From Streptosporangiaceae bacterium (GTDB lineage Bacteria > Actinomycetota > Actinomycetes > Streptosporangiales > Streptosporangiaceae): 5,594 nt of DNA. The stretch lies in assembly GCA_025934635.1 (NCBI GenBank), contig JAICWX010000463.1:1-5594 (forward strand). Reading direction: 5' to 3'. Below the pieces are notes generated by a model, which did no database searches, had not been told where the DNA came from, and saw only the letters and a program-made list of their open reading frames with translations. A program made the position numbers and the translations under genes. Positions 1-4,437 of the stretch are shown piece after piece (position 1 is the first letter of the stretch; every line of letters starts with the position of its first letter).

Positions 1-39
1 CCACTGTATCGCGGCAAACACACGCCGCCCTGGACGAAC

Positions 40-69
40 TTGACAACTGTCCAACAAAGGCTTGACGCT
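40..69 (+). promoter_or_regulatory. Candidate promoter for the SDR operon
   Basis: A perfect TTGACA -35 hexamer (40-45) is followed after 18 bp by GACGCT (64-69). The latter keeps the second-position A and final T typical of actinobacterial -10 elements but lacks the leading T. Transcription would begin near 76, giving a leader of about 110 nt before the first start codon. A second -35-like TTGACG lies at 62-67 but has no convincing partner downstream. The -35 is seen directly; promoter function is inferred, and the weak -10 is the main doubt. Confidence 0.35.
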
Positions 70-75
70 TGTCCA
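40..75 (+). repeat. Paired imperfect palindromes, candidate operator
   Basis: Two sites share the form TTGAC-N4-GTCCA, at 40-53 (spacer AACT) and 62-75 (spacer GCTT). Within each, GAC-N4-GTC is a perfect inverted repeat and the outer bases are nearly symmetric (TTGAC against TGGAC on the opposite strand). The copies are 22 bp apart, about two helical turns, so dimers bound to both would face the same side of the DNA. They coincide with the proposed -35 and -10 region, as expected for a repressor operator. TetR-type regulators commonly control such catabolic operons, but no regulator gene is in the window, so the binding protein is unknown. Confidence 0.4.
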
Positions 76-98
76 TAACTCGTGGCTGTGTCACCTAC

Positions 99-135
99 GT
101 CGCGCCGCCGCCGCGGAGGGCGGCGGCGGCGCGAC
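99..135 (+). other. Perfect 16-bp leader hairpin with GGAGG loop
   Basis: Bases 99-114 (GTCGCGCCGCCGCCGC) are exactly complementary to 120-135, leaving a 5-nt loop GGAGG at 115-119. In RNA this would be an extremely stable stem within the putative 5' leader of the operon, ending 36 nt before the true Shine-Dalgarno at 171. No T-run follows, so it is not a classical intrinsic terminator. It may block read-through from upstream, stabilise the mRNA or act as a regulatory element. The loop is itself a Shine-Dalgarno core, but no start codon follows at a suitable distance. The pairing is certain from sequence; the role is inference. Confidence 0.6.
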
Positions 136-157
136 AACCAGGGGCGCGACAACCAGG
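128..157 (+). repeat. Perfect 15-bp tandem duplication in the leader
   Basis: The unit GGCGCGACAACCAGG occurs twice head to tail, at 128-142 and 143-157, without mismatch. The first eight bases of copy 1 form the outer 3' arm of the hairpin. Copy 2 therefore carries a second GGCGCGAC (143-150) that could pair with 99-106 instead, giving a slipped alternative fold. It lies outside any credible coding sequence. It could be replication slippage or a selected alternative-pairing element. Confidence 0.75.
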
Positions 158-170
158 ACGGCGTCATCTC

Positions 171-177
171 AAGGAGG
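171..177 (+). promoter_or_regulatory. Strong Shine-Dalgarno of the SDR gene
   Basis: AAGGAGG matches the full anti-Shine-Dalgarno complement and lies 8 nt before the ATG at 186. It fixes that ATG as the start rather than the in-frame TTG at 69, which would add 39 low-complexity residues read through the hairpin and tandem repeat. Confidence 0.9.
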
Positions 178-185
178 AGATAGCC

Positions 186-989
186 ATGAGCGTGTACGAC
201 CTGACTGGTCGCAAGGCGCTGGTCACCGGCGGGGCGCGCGGCCTCGGCGCGGGGATGGCCGAGGCGCTGGCCCGGGCCGGCGCGGCCGTCGTGATCGGCG
301 ACATCCGCGAGGACCTCGGCCAGGCCACCGTGGACGAGATCAAGAAGTCCGGCGGCGACGCCGCGTTCCTGCCACTGAACGTGACCGACGACGGCAGCTG
401 GGAACGGTGCGTCGAGAGCGCGATAGCCGAGCTCGGCGGCCTTGACATCGTGGTCAACAACGCCGGCGTCGAGATCACCCAGCTCGTCGCGGATCTCGAC
501 CCGGACGCCATCAGGAAGATGCTCGAGGTCAACATCCTCGGCACCGCGCTCGGCATCAAGCACGCCTTCCGTGCGATGCGCCCCGGCGGCCCGGCCGGCC
601 GCGGCGGCGCCGTCGTCAACATCGCCTCGGTCGCCGCGACGATCGCGTTTCCCGGCATCGCCGTCTACTCGGCCACCAAGTCCGCCGTCGACCGGCTGAC
701 CCGGGTATCCGCCATGGAGTCGGGCAAGCTCGGCTACGGGGTGCGGGTCAACTGCATCTACCCGGGCCTGGTCCCGACCGAGATGGGCAGCCAGCTGGCG
801 CAGGACGTGGTGACGCTCGGCCTGTTCCCCAGCGTCCCCGAGGCCATCGGCGCCGTGGTCGGGCTGACCCCGCAGGGCCGCCTCGGCGAGGTCGCCGACA
901 TGGCGGACGCCGTGGTCTTCCTCGCCTCCGACGCGGCCCGGTTCATCACCGGCGCCGGCCTGCCGGTCGACGGCGGCATGGGCATGTGA
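186..989 (+). CDS. SDR family NAD(P)-dependent oxidoreductase
   Basis: This is a classical short-chain dehydrogenase/reductase of 267 residues, the usual family length, predicted cytosolic. The Rossmann glycine motif TGGARGLG is at residues 14-21. Asp39 at the end of the second beta strand favours NAD(H) over NADP(H). NNAG is at 91-94. The catalytic tetrad is complete: Asn116, Ser148, Tyr161 and Lys165 (YSATK). The C-terminus has the usual FLASD...ITG...VDGG signature. Such enzymes oxidise or reduce hydroxyl/keto groups on steroids, acyl-CoAs, sugars or alcohols; the substrate cannot be read from sequence. A glycine-rich segment (about 133-141, GGPAGRGG) precedes the strand leading to Ser148. 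The gene heads an operon, ending 25 bp before the next start, next to a second oxidoreductase and an acyl-CoA synthetase, which favours a role in metabolism of a CoA-linked or lipid-like substrate. Start chosen from the Shine-Dalgarno at 171-177. Confidence 0.95.
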   Translation: MSVYDLTGRKALVTGGARGLGAGMAEALARAGAAVVIGDIREDLGQATVDEIKKSGGDAAFLPLNVTDDGSWERCVESAIAELGGLDIVVNNAGVEITQLVADLDPDAIRKMLEVNILGTALGIKHAFRAMRPGGPAGRGGAVVNIASVAATIAFPGIAVYSATKSAVDRLTRVSAMESGKLGYGVRVNCIYPGLVPTEMGSQLAQDVVTLGLFPSVPEAIGAVVGLTPQGRLGEVADMADAVVFLASDAARFITGAGLPVDGGMGM

Positions 990-1014
990 GCCAGAACCGG
1001 GGGGAACGAACGAC

Positions 1015-2139
1015 ATGACAAGCAAGCCCGTCGTCGTCTACGGCGCGTCCGGCTACACCGGCCGCCTGATCTGCGAGTACCTGCGTGAGTACAACGTGCC
1101 GTTCATCGCGGCGGGGCGGGACAAGGCCAGGATCGCCGAGGCGATGGACAAGGTGCCCGGCATCGACACCATCGAGCACGACATCGTCGAGGTCTCGCAC
1201 GATGTCGAGACCCTGTCCGAGCTGTTCGACGGGGCGAAGGTCGTCCTCAACACCGTCGGCCCGTTCGCCCAGTACGGCCGCGAGGTCGTCGAGGCCTGCA
1301 TCAACGCCGGCTGCCACTACCTGGACACCACCGGGGAGCAGGACTGGCTGATCACCTGCGACGAGGAGTACGGCGAGCGGATGGCGGCCAGCGGCCTGCT
1401 GCTCGCCCCGGGCATTGCCCAGATGTACACCACCAGCGAGATCGCGGCCCAGCTGTGCCTGGAGAAGCCCGGCGTCGACACCCTCGACATCCTGGTCTTC
1501 TGGAAGGGCACGCCGACGGTGGCCTCCACCCGGACCATCCTGGTCAACGCGTGCCTGTCCAAGGCGTACTACCTGGAGCAGAACCAGTACGCGGAATGGC
1601 CCGCCGACGCCGGCCTGTACGACGTGGCGATCCCGGGGCAGCACGAGATCGGCCTGGCCCTGCCGTGGGGCGGCATGTCGCATCCGGTGTGGTTCAAGCG
1701 CGACCCGCGGGTGGCCAACGTCAAGGCGCTGGGCGGCGTGTTCAACCGCCCGCTCATGCTCGGCGTCCCGCAGATCGTCAAGGGCGTCCTGGCCCAGATC
1801 GAGGGCCTGCCGGACAGCGAGAAGCTCCGGGTGATCAACGAGCAGGCGGCCGGCGTGATGAACCAGATGCCGCCGCGCGAGGTCACCAGGATCAACACCT
1901 CGCTGGACTCGGTGCACGCGTCCGGGCCGCTGGGCCGGGCGCACTGCGTGATCCACGGCAACTCCAACTACAAGCAGACCGGCCTGATGCAGGCGTACGG
2001 CGCGTACTCGCTGCTCCAGCAGGCGCCCCTGCGGGCCGGCTTCGCGTCCGGCTGCCAGGCCTTCGGCCACCGTGAGCTGCTCGGCGCCATGCGCAGCTTC
2101 GGACTGGTCATGGAGCCGAACCTGACCGTCCACCACTAG
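1015..2139 (+). CDS. Saccharopine dehydrogenase-like Rossmann oxidoreductase
   Basis: The 374-residue protein begins directly with a nucleotide-binding fold: VVYGASGYTGRLI (glycine motif GASGYTG, residues 10-16). AGRD at 33-36 follows, where Arg35 after the second strand would suit the NADP 2'-phosphate. NTVGPFAQYG (79-88) and CHYLDTTGE (100-108) complete the pattern typical of the saccharopine dehydrogenase NADP-binding superfamily, which also includes the mycobacterial trans-acting enoyl reductase of phenolic glycolipid/DIM synthesis. The C-terminal two thirds does not look like lysine-pathway saccharopine dehydrogenase and resembles an uncharacterised actinobacterial domain (possibly DUF5938, from memory). 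True saccharopine metabolism is therefore unlikely; a reductase acting on a lipid or CoA/ACP-bound substrate is a better guess. The ATG is preceded by a G-rich stretch ending in GGGGGAA, a weak ribosome site. Cotranscription with both flanking genes is likely (gaps 25 and 12 bp). Confidence 0.85.
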   Translation: MTSKPVVVYGASGYTGRLICEYLREYNVPFIAAGRDKARIAEAMDKVPGIDTIEHDIVEVSHDVETLSELFDGAKVVLNTVGPFAQYGREVVEACINAGCHYLDTTGEQDWLITCDEEYGERMAASGLLLAPGIAQMYTTSEIAAQLCLEKPGVDTLDILVFWKGTPTVASTRTILVNACLSKAYYLEQNQYAEWPADAGLYDVAIPGQHEIGLALPWGGMSHPVWFKRDPRVANVKALGGVFNRPLMLGVPQIVKGVLAQIEGLPDSEKLRVINEQAAGVMNQMPPREVTRINTSLDSVHASGPLGRAHCVIHGNSNYKQTGLMQAYGAYSLLQQAPLRAGFASGCQAFGHRELLGAMRSFGLVMEPNLTVHH

Positions 2140-2141
2140 GC

Positions 2142-2146
2142 GGAGG
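2142..2146 (+). promoter_or_regulatory. Shine-Dalgarno selecting the GTG start at 2152
   Basis: GGAGG lies 5 nt before GTG at 2152, within the 12-bp gap after the previous stop codon. It supports a GTG start for the acyl-CoA synthetase and translation as part of the same message. Confidence 0.85.
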
Positions 2147-2151
2147 CGAGC

Positions 2152-3702
2152 GTGCGCCTGACCGACTACCTCGACAAGGGTGCCTCCCTGGGCCCGCAGG
2201 CCCCCTGCCTGACCGCGGCCGGGCGCACGCTCAGCTACGCCGACGTCCAGCGGCTGTCGTGGCGCGTCGCCCGCGCGCTTGACCGCTCCGGGATCGCTCC
2301 CGGCGACAAGGTGGCGATCTTGTCGGCCAACGACCCGGTCGCGTTCAGCTGCGTGTTCGGCATCTCCCGGGCCGGCGCGGTGTGGTGCCCGGTCAACCCG
2401 CGCAATGAGGCGGCGGAGAACCGTGACTTGCTCGACTTCTTCGACTGCCGGTGCCTGATCTTCCAGGCCGCGTTCGCGCCGCTGGTCACCCGGATCCTGC
2501 CCGGCCTGCCCAAGCTCAGCGTGCTGGTCTGCCTGGACGGGGAGCCCGCCGGCGCTACCCCCTTCGACCTGTGGACCGGTCCCGAGCCGGCCGAGCCCTG
2601 GCAGGCCGAGCCGGCCGGTGACATGGTCATGCTCGTCGGCACCGGCGGCACCACCGGCCGGCCCAAGGGGGTCATGATCACCAGCGGCAACATCGAGACG
2701 ATGTCGGCGCTGACGCTGATGAGCTACCCGTTCCAGCCGCGCCCCCGCTACCTGGCCCTGGCCCCGCTCACCCACGCGGCCGGCGTGCTGTGCTTCCCGG
2801 TCCTGACGCTGGGCGGCGAGATCGTCATCATGGCAAAGCCGGACCTGACCGAGTTCCTCGCCCTCGCCGGGAAGCACCGGATCACCCACACCTTCCTGCC
2901 GCCCACGCTGATCTACATGCTCCTCGACCACGCCAGCCTGGCCGGGACCGACCTGAGCCACCTGCGGTGCCTGTGGTACGGCGCGGCCCCGATGTCGGCC
3001 AGCCGGCTGGAAGAGGCGCTGACCAGGATCGGGCCGGTGATGGGCCAGCTGTTCGGCCAGACCGAGGCCCCGATGATGATCTCCACCCTGGCGCCGGCCA
3101 TGCACTTCCGTCACGACGGAACCGTCGCCACCGAGCGGCTTTCCTCGGCCGGGCGCCCTACCCCGCTCACCATCGTCGCGATCATGGACGACGAGGGACA
3201 CCAGCTCGGTCCGGGCGAGCGCGGCGAGATCGTGGTCCGGGGCTCGCTCGTCATGGCCGGCTACTACAAGAACCCGCAGGCCACGGCGGAAACGTCCCAG
3301 CACGGCTGGCATCACACCGGGGACATCGGCTACCTGGACGCCGACGGCTACCTGTTCATCGTCGACCGGGCCAAGGACATGATCATCACCGGCGGCTTCA
3401 ACGTCTACTCGGCCGAGGTGGAGCAGGCCCTGCTGGCCCACCCGGCCGTGCAGGACTGCGCGGTCATCGGCCTGCCCGACGAGAAATGGGGCGAGCGGGT
3501 CACCGCCGTCGTGCAGCCGCGCCCCGGCCAGGCGGTGACCGGGGACGAGGTCCGGGCCTTCGTCAAGGAACGCCTCGGCAGCGTCAAGGCCCCCAAGCAG
3601 GTCGAGGTCTGGCCCGACCTGCCCCGCTCGAAGGTCGGGAAAATCCTCAAGACCGAGGTCAAGGCCCAGCTCAAGGGGACCGCGGACGCGCCGGGACACT
3701 AG
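2152..3702 (+). CDS. AMP-forming acyl-CoA synthetase (FadD-like)
   Basis: This 516-residue protein belongs to the ANL superfamily and would join a carboxylic acid to CoA through an acyl-adenylate in the cytosol. All core motifs are present. The phosphate-binding loop is TGGTTGRPKG (164-173), with Gly where many homologues have Ser. APLTHAAG lies near 204-211. FGQTE (301-305) is the adenine/magnesium motif with Glu305. HTGD (388-391) provides the ribose-binding Asp391. DRAKDMIITGGFNVY (405-419) is the hinge and start of the mobile C-terminal domain. PRSKVGKILK (491-500) carries the catalytic Lys497. The length is normal for medium-chain, long-chain or aryl/steroid acyl-CoA ligases. No membrane segment or fused carrier domain is visible. 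The acid substrate is unknown; position after two oxidoreductases suggests a dedicated degradation or modification pathway rather than general fatty acid uptake. The GTG start is supported by GGAGG 5 nt upstream. Confidence 0.93.
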   Translation: MRLTDYLDKGASLGPQAPCLTAAGRTLSYADVQRLSWRVARALDRSGIAPGDKVAILSANDPVAFSCVFGISRAGAVWCPVNPRNEAAENRDLLDFFDCRCLIFQAAFAPLVTRILPGLPKLSVLVCLDGEPAGATPFDLWTGPEPAEPWQAEPAGDMVMLVGTGGTTGRPKGVMITSGNIETMSALTLMSYPFQPRPRYLALAPLTHAAGVLCFPVLTLGGEIVIMAKPDLTEFLALAGKHRITHTFLPPTLIYMLLDHASLAGTDLSHLRCLWYGAAPMSASRLEEALTRIGPVMGQLFGQTEAPMMISTLAPAMHFRHDGTVATERLSSAGRPTPLTIVAIMDDEGHQLGPGERGEIVVRGSLVMAGYYKNPQATAETSQHGWHHTGDIGYLDADGYLFIVDRAKDMIITGGFNVYSAEVEQALLAHPAVQDCAVIGLPDEKWGERVTAVVQPRPGQAVTGDEVRAFVKERLGSVKAPKQVEVWPDLPRSKVGKILKTEVKAQLKGTADAPGH

Positions 3703-3755
3703 CCGGGCCGATCCTGACTCGCGGTGAATCGCTCGTGCCTGTCCGGTTATGGCCG

Positions 3756-3761
3756 TAGGCT
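3756..3761 (+). promoter_or_regulatory. Possible -10 element for leaderless transcription
   Basis: TAGGCT fits the actinobacterial TANNNT -10 pattern and ends 9 nt before the ATG at 3771, so transcription could start at or just before the start codon. No purine-rich Shine-Dalgarno occurs in the preceding 15 nt, which fits a leaderless message. No good -35 is visible, so this stays tentative. Confidence 0.3.
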
Positions 3762-3770
3762 CGACGCACC

Positions 3771-4364
3771 ATGACAGTCACCGCCGATGACCTTGACAGC
3801 GTGATGTCCTGCGTGATGAGCAGGCTGCTGCCCATCACCGACCGGGACTGGTCGGTGCGGGCGGGCACCCTGGAGTGGGATTGCTGGCACACCGCCGAGC
3901 ACATCGGGGACTGCCTGATGTCCTACGCCTGGCAGCTCGCCGTCCAGCCCACCGGGCGCTACGTCCGGGCCATCGCCAGCGCCGAGAAGGACGCCTCGCC
4001 GGGCGACGTGCTCGAGTTCGCGGTCACCGGCGGCCGGGTCCTGGCCTCGATGGTGCGCACGTCCCGCCCGCACGTCCGGGCGTACCACCCGGACGGGATG
4101 ACCGACCCGGAGGGCTTCGCCGGGATGGGCTGCCACGAGGCCCTGCTGCACGGCAACGACATCGCCCAGGGCTTCGGCCTCAGCCTCGACCCGCCCCGCG
4201 ACGTGTGCCGCCGCGTGCTGGCCCGGATCTTCCCGCAGGCGCCCGCTGACCTGGCCGGATCCGACCCGTGGACCGCCCTGCTGTGGGCCGGCGGGCGCGT
4301 CGAGCTTCCCGGGCACCCCAAGCAGCCCGGCTGGCGCCCCCACCCCGCCCCCCTCACCAGCTAG
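3771..4364 (+). CDS. DinB/mycothiol-dependent maleylpyruvate isomerase-like protein
   Basis: A 197-residue protein with the pattern of the DinB-fold, mycothiol-dependent maleylpyruvate isomerase N-terminal (MDMPI_N) family. The putative metal triad is present: His44 in WHTAEHIGD (39-47), and Glu123 with His127 in CHEALLHGND (121-130), where the E-x3-H spacing matches the known enzyme. The C-terminal DPWTALLWAGGR segment and short proline-rich tail are typical of actinobacterial paralogues. Family members use mycothiol or other thiols to isomerise or transfer onto electrophiles, but most, including this one, have no assigned substrate. Maleylpyruvate isomerisation is not supported because no gentisate-pathway genes are visible. 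It starts 68 bp after the acyl-CoA synthetase with no Shine-Dalgarno, so it may be separately transcribed and leaderless, though read-through is possible. The family is fairly secure; the function is unknown. Confidence 0.85.
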   Translation: MTVTADDLDSVMSCVMSRLLPITDRDWSVRAGTLEWDCWHTAEHIGDCLMSYAWQLAVQPTGRYVRAIASAEKDASPGDVLEFAVTGGRVLASMVRTSRPHVRAYHPDGMTDPEGFAGMGCHEALLHGNDIAQGFGLSLDPPRDVCRRVLARIFPQAPADLAGSDPWTALLWAGGRVELPGHPKQPGWRPHPAPLTS

Positions 4365-4374
4365 GTCTTAGTTG

Positions 4375-4406
4375 TTACCGGTTCCTTACCCGCGCGGGAA
4401 CGGTGA
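4375..4406. other. Intergenic inverted repeat
   Basis: ACCG (4377-4380) plus TTCC (4382-4385) pair with GGAAC and GGT at 4397-4404, with a one-base bulge at 4381. A wobble pair and a T-A pair at each outer end extend it. The interior contains the self-complementary CCCGCGCGGG (4389-4398), so two folds compete. It lies between the MDMPI-like gene (stop at 4364) and the protease start (4438). It could terminate the former or regulate the latter; no T-tract follows on the + strand. Confidence 0.35.
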
Positions 4407-4437
4407 GCCGGGGTGCCCGTCCGTCCGTACCGAGGTT

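Noticed and set aside
99..135. Intrinsic terminator of an upstream gene.
   Set aside because: No T-tract follows the stem, and a promoter-like sequence lies upstream of it, so a leader element fits better; read-through blocking is not excluded.
69..185. N-terminal extension of the SDR from an in-frame TTG.
   Set aside because: It would translate the hairpin and tandem repeat into low-complexity residues; the perfect Shine-Dalgarno at 171-177 and the family's usual N-terminus favour ATG 186.
946..3699. Very long open frame on the - strand (917 codons) opposite the three operon genes.
   Set aside because: It is a shadow of strong GC third-position bias. The translation is dominated by R, G, A, D, H and Q with no recognisable domain, while the + strand genes beneath have complete catalytic motifs.
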